Of a DNA stretch of 5,975 nucleotides, positions 1-5,975 are shown piece by piece (positions within the stretch are counted from its first letter, which is position 1; each line of letters begins with the position of its first letter). Source of the DNA: Methylomarinum sp964397365 (lineage in GTDB: Bacteria; Pseudomonadota; Gammaproteobacteria; Methylococcales; Methylomonadaceae); assembly GCA_964397365.1 (NCBI GenBank), contig CAYNIU010000144.1, forward strand, positions 1 to 5,975, read 5' to 3'. The translations under genes were made by a program, and so were the position numbers. A model generated the notes under the pieces. It ran no database searches. It was not told the DNA's origin and saw only the letters and a program-made list of their open reading frames with translations.

Positions 1-66
1 GATACAGCTATTTTAAAAACATTGACTACGGTAATCAACGGGGAAAACAGTGGCCGAAGTAATTGA
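1..66 (+). CDS. hemD: Probable C-terminal tail of uroporphyrinogen-III synthase (HemD), 5' end outside window
   Basis: The first reading frame is open from the window edge to a TGA at 64-66. It gives about 21 residues beginning DTAILKTL and ending SGRSN. Only a tail is visible, so the identification rests mainly on context: in many gammaproteobacteria hemX directly follows hemD in a hemC-hemD-hemX-hemY cluster. A short helical tail like this fits the end of HemD, the cytosolic enzyme that closes hydroxymethylbilane into uroporphyrinogen III. The frame overlaps the start of hemX by 17 bases, which would suggest translational coupling. A second frame (from base 3, stop at 60-62) is also open over this short stretch, so the choice of frame is not certain. 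Confidence 0.5.
   Translation, partial: DTAILKTLTTVINGENSGRSN
40..45 (+). promoter_or_regulatory. Ribosome binding site supporting the GTG start of hemX
   Basis: A purine-rich GGGGAA lies about 5-9 bases before the GTG at 50-52. An in-frame TAA at 32-34 closes the frame upstream, and the next in-frame ATG falls within the predicted membrane helix (residue 49). The GTG is therefore the only sensible start. Confidence 0.55.
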
Positions 67-1213
67 AGAGCAACAAGAAAATCAGGGTGAGAGGCAGGAA
101 AAGGTAAACAAGTCTCGCACCAGTCTCTGGTTTATCATTATTACCATCTGCATTATCGTGTTGGCAGGCGCCGGATTTTATTTGTTGCAGCAAATGCGAG
201 AGCAGCAGGATATGCTCAGTAATCAGGGGAACCTGAAACTGATTGAAGTGAGCAAACAAATGAATGGCTTTCAGTCTCAGCTGGCGGCTATGCAATCGCA
301 AATAGCCACGTTTGAGGCGGATATTACCGGTAAAGAGAGCCATTTTAACAATGCACTGGCGGAATTTTCCAAAGTTCATGATGAAAAACTGAACAGCACA
401 CGGAAACAGCTGGAACGGTCTATCAGGCAATTACAACGTCAACTGGGGAAAACCCGCGGTGATTGGTTGATTGCCGATGCTGAATATTTATTGAGTGTGG
501 CTAATCAAAGGCTGCATCTTGTCGGTGATCTTAATACTACGCGTGAAGCACTGGAAGCGGCTGATCAACGTCTGCGGGAGAGCGGTGATGCGGCGGTATT
601 TAAAGTTCGGGAACAAATTGCTAAAGAACTCGCCGGACTTAGAACAGTGAAAATGCCAGATATTGTTGGCATGTATTCATCATTACAGTCATTGAAAGAC
701 AAAATTCAGCAATTGGATGTTTTTTTACCTTATGTGGGCAAGCAGTTGACTCAATCGGGAGCAGTACATGATCATTCCGAACCAGTTGATGGCGATCATG
801 GGTTGTTGGGGGCTATAGCCAGTCAATTGGAAGGCTATGTCACTATACGGCATAGCGATCAACCGGTTAAAGAAATAATAACGCCAGAAGAAGCGCAGTT
901 CATAAAAGATCAACTGGGTGTAAAGCTGGAAGTGATCAAAATTGAGCTGGTTCAGCAAAATGACAGTCTCTACAGGATTTCTATTAATGATGCCAGGCAA
1001 TGGTTAAAGGATAATTTTACCCAAAACAATGAGGCTAAAAGTTTTTTGGCAGAGTTGGACAAATTGAGCGCCACACAGTTTCGCGCACAGTTTCCTGATA
1101 TCAGTAAATCATTAAAGATGTTAAAAGATATTACCCGCTTGAGAATCGAAAATGATAAGGCCATGCTGAATTCCCCGAAGCCGTCAGCCGCAGCGAGTGG
1201 AACTGCGCACTAA
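50..1213 (+). CDS. hemX: HemX family inner-membrane protein of the heme biosynthesis cluster
   Basis: This 387-residue protein starts at GTG and is a typical length for the family. A charged cytoplasmic N-terminus (residues 1-25) precedes one membrane helix (about 26-46, rich in I, L, V and F). A long Gln/Glu/Lys-rich region follows (about 47-133) that should form a coiled coil in the periplasm. The HemX signature follows: DWLIADAEYLL at 138-148, ANQRL at 151-155 and EAADQRLRE at 169-177. A second conserved block around 275-310 (PEEAQFIKDQLGVKLE, then YRISINDARQWL) is also family-typical. No SAM-binding methyltransferase domain is present, so the common database name 'uroporphyrinogen-III C-methyltransferase' should not be read as a function. 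From its family and position it is thought to assist or organise late tetrapyrrole synthesis at the membrane with HemY; its biochemical role is unproven. It is probably co-transcribed with hemD upstream and hemY downstream. Confidence 0.93.
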   Translation: MAEVIEEQQENQGERQEKVNKSRTSLWFIIITICIIVLAGAGFYLLQQMREQQDMLSNQGNLKLIEVSKQMNGFQSQLAAMQSQIATFEADITGKESHFNNALAEFSKVHDEKLNSTRKQLERSIRQLQRQLGKTRGDWLIADAEYLLSVANQRLHLVGDLNTTREALEAADQRLRESGDAAVFKVREQIAKELAGLRTVKMPDIVGMYSSLQSLKDKIQQLDVFLPYVGKQLTQSGAVHDHSEPVDGDHGLLGAIASQLEGYVTIRHSDQPVKEIITPEEAQFIKDQLGVKLEVIKIELVQQNDSLYRISINDARQWLKDNFTQNNEAKSFLAELDKLSATQFRAQFPDISKSLKMLKDITRLRIENDKAMLNSPKPSAAASGTAH

Positions 1214-1214
1214 C

Positions 1215-1218
1215 AGGG
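1215..1218 (+). promoter_or_regulatory. Ribosome binding site that decides the hemY start
   Basis: AGGG lies 8 bases before the ATG at 1227, in the 13-base gap after the hemX stop. It favours that ATG over the upstream in-frame ATG at 1197, which lies inside hemX and would add ten unrelated residues before the membrane helix. Confidence 0.65.
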
Positions 1219-1226
1219 TAAATATT

Positions 1227-2462
1227 ATGAAAAATATTGGATATTTTCTGGTCTCATTGTTTATTGCCATTGCCGCCGCATTTTTGATTCACGCATGGTT
1301 GGCTAAATATGATGATCCAGGCTATGTGCTGATTGGTTCAGGGCATTGGTCGATGGAAACATCGTTAGTTATTTTTGCAGTCGCTGAAGTTATCTTCTTT
1401 TTTGTCTTATATGTTTTTTTCAGATTTTTGGGGTGGTTGTTGCGATTGCCTTCACGTCTGAAGGCAAAAGGTAAAGACATTAAATTTAATCGGTCACAGG
1501 AGGCCTTAGTCGCCGGTCTTGTCGATTCTGCAGAAGGTAACTGGGAAAAGGCCGAGAGAGTTTTGATTAAACATGCGGCTAACAGCGGCGCTCCATTGCT
1601 GCACTATTTGACTGCGGCAAGAGCCGCACACTCCCGTGGAGCAATTGAAAAACGGGACGAGTATCTTAGCAAAGCGGCCGCTCAATCCTCGGATACCGAT
1701 ATTGCAGTGGGATTGACGCAGGCGGAGTTGCATTTATCAGAACAGCAGTTTGATCAGGCTCTACAAACTTTGACAAAGTTGCAATCTATAGACCCAGGAC
1801 ACGCCAGCGTGTTGAAAATGTTACATCAGGCGTATCAATATGCAGGTGACTGGGAAGGGTTGCGGAAACTGATTCCATCATTACATAAAAATAAAATTTT
1901 AATGGAAGCCGAAATTAAATTACTGGAAACGCAAACGCATAGTAATTTATTAAAACAGGTGGCTGAGGAAGGAGATGAGCAAGCTATTCAGCAATGCTGG
2001 GAAGACATGCCTGAACATATCAAGGTTGCCCCGGGAGTTTCTGCTATCTTTTTTGCGGCCATGATAAACGCTGGCGCCGGGGCTAAAATCGAACAGCAAT
2101 TGGTTGATACAGTGCTGAAAAACTGGGACGAAACACTACTGGTTTTATATGGCAGCATTGACTCGAAAGATGTTGCCAAACAATTACAAACTGCAGAAAA
2201 ATGGCTGGCGGTACACTCGTCCGATGCTGTGTTACTGAGGGTGCTGGGGAAAATCAGCATGGCCTGTGGACAGATGGAAAAGGCGGAACAATATCTGGCG
2301 AAAAGTCTGGCCGTTGATCCAACGGTGACAGCGTATCAGTTGCTAGGGGATTTACTGTTGGAAAAAGGCGATAAAGACAAGGCCAGTGATTGTTTTAAAA
2401 AAGGTCTGCAATTGGCTTCTACCGAAGTGGTTTATCGCGCGGAAAGTATTTCCGGGGTTTAA
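1227..2462 (+). CDS. hemY: HemY family membrane protein with TPR repeats (heme biosynthesis cluster)
   Basis: The protein has 411 residues, close to the usual HemY length of about 400. It has two N-terminal membrane helices (about 4-24 and 47-71). Between them is the family hallmark DPGYV (30-34), preceded by WLAKYD. After the second helix comes a basic stretch (RLPSRLKAKGK), then an all-helical domain of TPR-like repeats. The clearest are at about 336-402 (GQMEKAEQYLAKSLAVDP, followed by LLGDLLLEKGDKDKA). The topology suggests both ends in the cytoplasm with the TPR domain facing the cytosol. TPRs bind proteins, so a scaffold or assembly role for heme-synthesis enzymes is the usual proposal, but this is inference. 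It is unrelated to Bacillus HemY, which is a coproporphyrinogen/protoporphyrinogen oxidase; no FAD-binding GxGxxG motif is present. It sits 13 bases after hemX in the same operon. A candidate terminator hairpin begins 14 bases after its TAA. Confidence 0.92.
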   Translation: MKNIGYFLVSLFIAIAAAFLIHAWLAKYDDPGYVLIGSGHWSMETSLVIFAVAEVIFFFVLYVFFRFLGWLLRLPSRLKAKGKDIKFNRSQEALVAGLVDSAEGNWEKAERVLIKHAANSGAPLLHYLTAARAAHSRGAIEKRDEYLSKAAAQSSDTDIAVGLTQAELHLSEQQFDQALQTLTKLQSIDPGHASVLKMLHQAYQYAGDWEGLRKLIPSLHKNKILMEAEIKLLETQTHSNLLKQVAEEGDEQAIQQCWEDMPEHIKVAPGVSAIFFAAMINAGAGAKIEQQLVDTVLKNWDETLLVLYGSIDSKDVAKQLQTAEKWLAVHSSDAVLLRVLGKISMACGQMEKAEQYLAKSLAVDPTVTAYQLLGDLLLEKGDKDKASDCFKKGLQLASTEVVYRAESISGV

Positions 2463-2475
2463 AAGAAGGTAATAT

Positions 2476-2506
2476 AGGGGGAATATGCAAGAACTAATTC
2501 CCCTTT
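2476..2506 (+). terminator. Candidate terminator hairpin after hemY
   Basis: GGGGAAT (2478-2484) is the exact reverse complement of ATTCCCC (2497-2503). A G.U pair and an A-T pair extend the stem to about 9 bp, with a 12-base loop. Only a short T run (2504-2506) follows, so it is a weak intrinsic terminator at best. Its position 14 bases past the hemY stop supports a role in ending the hem transcript. Confidence 0.5.
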
Positions 2507-2534
2507 GGCCGATCACGCTATGTATCACTGCTAT

Positions 2535-2700
2535 TAAGGAACGGGAATTAAATAACTTGTGCATTCTGACTTGTCTTTTTGTTCGCTTTCTTCGTTGCGG
2601 CAACAGTTACATAGCCTGCTATGCGCCTGTTGCCACGCCTTGAAGGCAAACAAAAATCCTGCGTCCATAATTGCACAAGTTATTTAAACCCCATTCCTAA
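2535..2700. repeat. MITE-like or REP-like palindromic repeat element of about 166 bp
   Basis: The two ends carry a perfect 16-bp inverted repeat: TTAAATAACTTGTGCA at 2548-2563 and its complement at 2672-2687. Beyond these the match continues imperfectly for about 13 more bases outward (9 of 13 matching), giving ends of roughly 29 bp. Inside, further arms pair: 2576-2590 with about 2644-2656 (imperfect), 2599-2606 with 2627-2634 (perfect 8 bp) and 2610-2615 with 2618-2623 (perfect 6 bp). The whole element could therefore fold as one long interrupted hairpin in either strand. TAAGGAA occurs as a direct repeat at 2535-2541 and 2698-2704 and could be a target-site duplication, although it partly overlaps the inverted ends. 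No transposase is encoded. I think similar sequences recur between genes in several gammaproteobacterial genomes, but that is recollection and not checked. Only one copy is in this window. Confidence 0.75.
2599..2634. other. Central nested hairpin of the palindromic element
   Basis: GGCAACAG (2599-2606) pairs with CTGTTGCC (2627-2634). Nested inside, CATAGC (2610-2615) pairs with GCTATG (2618-2623). The two stems are separated by short asymmetric bulges. This is the most stable part of the repeat and would form in RNA from either direction. It might slow or end transcription from both converging operons, or be the structure recognised by a repeat-mobilising enzyme; both roles are inference. 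Confidence 0.6.
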
Positions 2701-2718
2701 GGAAATGTGAGCAGGGAG

Positions 2719-2736
2719 GTGCGAATTTATTCGCAC
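2719..2736 (-). terminator. Small perfect hairpin just after ubiD, possible terminator
   Basis: GTGCGAAT (2719-2726) and ATTCGCAC (2729-2736) are exact reverse complements with two bases between, so about 7 bp of stem with a 4-base loop. It starts 9 bases past the ubiD stop codon. Neither strand has a T run after the stem, so it does not meet the usual definition of an intrinsic terminator. It may instead protect the mRNA 3' end or work with Rho. Confidence 0.4.
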
Positions 2737-2745
2737 TGTATATGA

Positions 2746-4206
2746 CTAAAATAATGAATCCCACATTTCATCCACTTTTTTCACCACGTCTTCCGACATA
2801 ACAATCGGTTTACCCCATTCCCGGCTGGTTTCCCCCGGCCATTTGTTGGTGGCATCGAAGCCGACTTTCGAGCCCAAACCGGACACCGGCGAGGCAAAAT
2901 CCAGATAATCAATCGGGGTATTTTCCAGCAGTGTGGTATCCCGGGCCGGATCCATGCGGGTGGTTATCGCCCAGATGACATCCTGCCAGTTGCGGACGTC
3001 AATATCATCATCGACTACAATCACAAATTTGGTGTACATAAACTGGCGTAAATACGACCAGGTTCCCAGCATCACCCGTTTGGCATGGCCGGCATATTGT
3101 TTTTTCATGCTGATGACGGCCATGCGATAGGAACAGCCTTCCGGCGGCAGATAAAAATCAATGATTTCCGGAAATTGTTTTTGCAGTATCGGCACAAACA
3201 CTTCATTTAACGCTACACCCAATATGGCCGGTTCATCCGGTGGGCGGCCGGTATAAGTGCTGTGATAAATCGGCGCCTGTCTCTGGGTAATGCGTTCGAT
3301 GGTGAATACCGGAAACTCATCCACTTCATTATAATACCCGGTATGATCGCCGTAAGGCCCTTCGGGCGCCGTTTCTCCCGGATAGATAAAACCTTCCAGG
3401 ATGATTTCGGCGCTGGCGGGAACTTGTAAATCATTACTCAGACAATCCGCCACTTCGGTTTTGCTGCCGCGCAACAGTCCGGCAAAAGCATATTCTGATA
3501 AGGAATCAGGAATCGGAGTGACGGCAGCCAGGATAGTGGCGGGATCAGCCCCCAGGGCAACAGCAACCGGAAACGGTTCGCCGGGGTGGGTGTCTTGCCA
3601 TTCTTTAAAGTCCAGTGCTCCGCCCCGGTGAGCCAGCCAGCGCATAATCACCTTGTTTTTAGCAATCACCTGCTGGCGGTAAATGCCCAGATTCTGGCGT
3701 TCTTTATTGGGGCCTTTAGTGATGACCAGAGGCCAGGTAATCAGTGGTGCGGCATCTTCCGGCCAGCAGGTTTGTATCGGGTAGTCGCCTAAATCGATTT
3801 CATCTCCTTCCCGGGTCAGTTCCTGACATGCCGGGTTTTTAACCAACTTGGGCGTCATGTTCAACACTTGCTTGAAAACCGGTAATTTTTCCATGGCATC
3901 TTTCATGCCTTTAGGCGGTTCCGGTTCTTTAAGGTAGGCCAGTAATTCGCCGATACCACGCAATTCAGTAACAGAATCAGCACCCATTCCCATGGCGACG
4001 CGTTTGGGGGTGCCGAACAGGTTGGCCAATACGGGTATATTGGAATCTTTGGGATTTTCAAACAGCAGCGCCGGGCCGCCCTGTTTCAGAACCCGATCAC
4101 TGATTTCGGTGATTTCCAGTACAGGATCGACTTCTATCTGAATGCGTTTTAATTCCCCTTGTTTTTCCAGTTGCTTGATGAAGTCTCTAAGGTCTTTGTA
4201 TTTCAT
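2746..4206 (-). CDS. ubiD: UbiD, 4-hydroxy-3-polyprenylbenzoate decarboxylase (ubiquinone biosynthesis)
   Basis: This 486-residue protein is near the length of E. coli UbiD (497). It removes the ring carboxylate from 4-hydroxy-3-polyprenylbenzoate to give 2-polyprenylphenol, using prenylated FMN and a divalent metal. The expected sites are visible, assigned by family alignment from memory: N172 and E238 as metal ligands; the I175-R177 segment (in NLGIYRQQ), R189-L191 and R194-G195 around the cofactor; and the PEGPYGDHTGYY block at 281-292, with E282 and the proposed proton donor D287. All key residues are present, so the enzyme should be active if UbiX supplies prenyl-FMN; ubiX is not in this window. 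The ATG overlaps the prlC stop as ATGA, and no good Shine-Dalgarno precedes it, so translation is probably coupled to prlC. A related aromatic-acid decarboxylase is the alternative, but the length and residue pattern favour UbiD proper. Confidence 0.95.
   Translation of the reverse strand: MKYKDLRDFIKQLEKQGELKRIQIEVDPVLEITEISDRVLKQGGPALLFENPKDSNIPVLANLFGTPKRVAMGMGADSVTELRGIGELLAYLKEPEPPKGMKDAMEKLPVFKQVLNMTPKLVKNPACQELTREGDEIDLGDYPIQTCWPEDAAPLITWPLVITKGPNKERQNLGIYRQQVIAKNKVIMRWLAHRGGALDFKEWQDTHPGEPFPVAVALGADPATILAAVTPIPDSLSEYAFAGLLRGSKTEVADCLSNDLQVPASAEIILEGFIYPGETAPEGPYGDHTGYYNEVDEFPVFTIERITQRQAPIYHSTYTGRPPDEPAILGVALNEVFVPILQKQFPEIIDFYLPPEGCSYRMAVISMKKQYAGHAKRVMLGTWSYLRQFMYTKFVIVVDDDIDVRNWQDVIWAITTRMDPARDTTLLENTPIDYLDFASPVSGLGSKVGFDATNKWPGETSREWGKPIVMSEDVVKKVDEMWDSLF
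4203..4206 (-). promoter_or_regulatory. ATGA stop-start overlap coupling prlC and ubiD
   Basis: On the minus strand the sequence reads GTATGAAA: TGA ends prlC and ATG starts ubiD with four shared bases. The upstream bases contain only weak purine signals (GTGG), so ubiD is likely translated by ribosomes finishing prlC. Confidence 0.8.
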
Positions 4207-5975
4207 ACGCCAATACCACAGTGCCGCAACAGAGCGTCAATTGCCGGTTCGCGGCCGCGGAAATTTTTAAATAAGGTCATGGCATCTTCACTGCCGCCTT
4301 TCTCCAGAATATTGTGTAGAAAGGAAGCGCCGGTTTCCGGGTCAAAAATACCGTTTTCCTCAAACAATGAAAAGGCATCGCTGGATAACACTTCCGCCCA
4401 TTTGTAACTGTAATAACCGGCCGCATAACCCCCGGCAAAGATGTGGGAAAAACTGTGGGCAAAGCGGTTGAACTCCGGCGCCTTGACAACAGCAACCTGT
4501 TCTCTGACCTGATCTAAAATCTGATAAATGCGTCCGCCTTTGGCCGGGTTGTAGTCTCGATGCAGTTTGAAATCAAACAGGCTGAATTCCAGCTGTCGAA
4601 CCATGAGCATTCCGGCTTGAAAGTTTTTCGCCGCCAGCATTTTATTCAGCAATTCATCGGGTAATTTTTCGCCACTTTGGTAATGGCCTGAAATCAATGC
4701 CAAGGCCTGTTTATCCCAACACCAGTTTTCCATAAACTGGCTGGGCAGTTCGACGGCATCCCATTCCACGCCATTAATACCGGAAACGCCCAGGTGGTTG
4801 ATTTGAGTCAACATATGGTGCAGGCCATGACCGAATTCATGAAACAGAGTCAGTACTTCATCATGCGTTAACAATGCCGGATGATCGCCAGTGGGCGGAG
4901 TAAAATTGCAAGTTAAGTAGGCGACTGGCGTTTGCAGGCCGTCTGCGGTTTTTCTCCGGGCTACGCAATCATCCATCCAGGCGCCGCCGCGTTTATGCGG
5001 ACGGGCATAGAGATCCAGATAGAAGTGGCCGCGTAACTGATTGTCTTTGTCTTTGATTTCAAAAAACCGGACATCAGGATGCCAACTGTCAAAATCTTTA
5101 ATTTCAGTGATTTTAAGGCCATAGAGTTTTTCGACGACGGCAAACAAACCCGGTACAACACGCGTTTCAGGAAAATAGGCTTTGACTTCTTCCTGTGATA
5201 ATTGATAACAATGCTGGCGCATTTTTTCGGAATAATAGCCGATATCCCAGGCTTGCAGATTTTTAATACCATAGTGTTTGCGGGCAAAGTCTTTCAGTTC
5301 AGACAGGTCTTTACGCGCCTGACGCCAGGATTTATCTGCCAGATTTTCCAGAAAATCGACCACCTGATCGGGCGATTCCGCCATTTTCTTGGACAGCGAT
5401 AATTCGGCGAAATTATTAAATCCCAGAAGTTGCGCTTTTTCATGACGCAATGCCAATATCTGTTCCATAATTTGGGTATTGTCCCACAGTCCTGCTTGCG
5501 GTCCTTGATCGGATGCACGGGTTGAGAATGCCTGATAATGTTCCTCCCGCAATTCCCGGTTGTCGGCATAAGTCATTACGGCCAGATACGATGGGAATTG
5601 CAGGGTAATCACCCAGCCCTTTTTATTTTCACTTGCCGCCGTTTGTTTTGCCTGCATCAGCGCAGTTTCCGGCAACCCTGCCAATTCGTCTTCATCGGTG
5701 ATCAGCTTGCTCCAGCCATTAGTGGCATCCAGCACGTTTTCTTCATATTGGCTGGCCAGACGTGATAATTGCTGACTGATTTCTTTGTAGCGTCGCTGTT
5801 TATCTGCCGGCAAATCAATGCCGGATAAATGGAAATCACGTAAGGCGTTATCAATGATTTTTTGTTGTGCACCATCCAGTAATTTGAATGCCTCACTGTC
5901 GGCAATGCTTTGGTAGGCTTGATACAACGCCTGGTTTTGCCCCATTTCAGTGGAATATTCACTCAGTTTGGGCAG
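4203..5975 (-). CDS. prlC: Oligopeptidase A (M3 family zinc peptidase), N-terminus outside window
   Basis: The frame stays open to the window edge, giving 590 codons plus a TGA stop. E. coli PrlC has 680 residues, so about 90 N-terminal residues are missing. The in-frame ATG at 5945 is internal: the codons before it read LPKLSEYSTE, which continues the PrlC family sequence. The M3 active site is complete: the zinc motif HEFGH at 4827-4841, followed by the third-ligand glutamate in VELPSQ 30 residues after the first histidine. The substrate-binding block HIFAGGYAAGYYSY near the C-terminus is also present, with the conserved His and Tyr residues. The enzyme is cytosolic, cleaves short peptides and helps degrade released signal peptides. 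Other family hallmarks include YLDLYARPHKRGGAWMDDC and the C-terminal RGREP. It is the first visible gene of a leftward operon with ubiD; the promoter lies outside the window. Confidence 0.96.
   Translation of the reverse strand: MPKLSEYSTEMGQNQALYQAYQSIADSEAFKLLDGAQQKIIDNALRDFHLSGIDLPADKQRRYKEISQQLSRLASQYEENVLDATNGWSKLITDEDELAGLPETALMQAKQTAASENKKGWVITLQFPSYLAVMTYADNRELREEHYQAFSTRASDQGPQAGLWDNTQIMEQILALRHEKAQLLGFNNFAELSLSKKMAESPDQVVDFLENLADKSWRQARKDLSELKDFARKHYGIKNLQAWDIGYYSEKMRQHCYQLSQEEVKAYFPETRVVPGLFAVVEKLYGLKITEIKDFDSWHPDVRFFEIKDKDNQLRGHFYLDLYARPHKRGGAWMDDCVARRKTADGLQTPVAYLTCNFTPPTGDHPALLTHDEVLTLFHEFGHGLHHMLTQINHLGVSGINGVEWDAVELPSQFMENWCWDKQALALISGHYQSGEKLPDELLNKMLAAKNFQAGMLMVRQLEFSLFDFKLHRDYNPAKGGRIYQILDQVREQVAVVKAPEFNRFAHSFSHIFAGGYAAGYYSYKWAEVLSSDAFSLFEENGIFDPETGASFLHNILEKGGSEDAMTLFKNFRGREPAIDALLRHCGIGV

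Noticed and set aside
35..430. 131-codon open frame on the minus strand inside hemX
   Set aside because: It lies wholly antisense to well-supported hemX coding sequence and shows no recognisable domain, so it is a shadow frame.
1197..1226. Longer hemY beginning at the ATG at 1197
   Set aside because: It would overlap the end of hemX, has no clear ribosome site, and adds ten residues not typical of HemY. The ATG at 1227 has AGGG 8 bases upstream and starts directly before the membrane helix.
1227..2462. HemY as protoporphyrinogen oxidase
   Set aside because: That name belongs to the unrelated Bacillus flavoprotein. This protein has two membrane helices plus TPR repeats and no FAD-binding motif.
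2352..2603. 83-codon minus-strand frame spanning the hemY end and half of the palindromic repeat
   Set aside because: It is made of antisense hemY plus repeat sequence and has no coherent protein family signal.
2535..2700. CRISPR array or structured regulatory RNA
   Set aside because: There are no regularly spaced direct repeats, and the symmetry is inverted. No promoter or conserved riboswitch features were recognised, so a palindromic repeat element is the simpler reading.
4961..5287. 108-codon minus-strand frame within prlC
   Set aside because: It is an out-of-frame shadow of the strongly supported prlC reading frame.
5943..5945. ATG at 5945 as the start of prlC
   Set aside because: The frame stays open to the window edge and the ten preceding codons (LPKLSEYSTE) match the family, so this methionine is internal and the gene is truncated by the window.

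Overview
The window comes from a gammaproteobacterium. All four full-length or near-full-length proteins (HemX, HemY, UbiD, oligopeptidase A) belong to families typical of that class, and the oligopeptidase reads very close to the enterobacterial PrlC as I remember it. The moderate GC content, the prlC-ubiD pairing and the style of the intergenic palindromic repeat made me think of methanotroph-like Methylococcales. That placement is inference and cannot be settled from this sequence alone.

Layout. Positions 1-2462 are a rightward heme-biosynthesis block. It begins with a short open frame that is probably the C-terminal tail of hemD (1-66). Then come hemX (50-1213, GTG start) and hemY (1227-2462), 13 bases apart. 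Positions 2746-5975 are a leftward pair: the 5'-truncated prlC (oligopeptidase A) followed by ubiD. Their stop and start codons overlap in an ATGA, so they are almost certainly translated from one mRNA. The two blocks converge on a 283-base gap (2463-2745) with no convincing gene. The gap holds a GC-rich hairpin just after hemY, a repeat of about 166 bp with matched inverted ends that can fold into one long hairpin, and a small perfect hairpin just after ubiD.

How the genes fit together. HemX and HemY are inner-membrane proteins that accompany late tetrapyrrole synthesis, probably as scaffolds or modulators. Neither shows an enzyme active site, despite misleading database names. UbiD performs the decarboxylation step of ubiquinone synthesis. 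Heme and ubiquinone are both respiratory-chain cofactors, so the neighbourhood is mostly respiratory housekeeping. PrlC is a cytosolic zinc peptidase that degrades oligopeptides, including cleaved signal peptides.

I saw no mobile-element transposase, CRISPR array, tRNA, rRNA or defence-type system. The only non-routine item is the palindromic element between the converging operons. It looks like a non-autonomous repeat (MITE-like or REP-like) and is the best candidate for follow-up.
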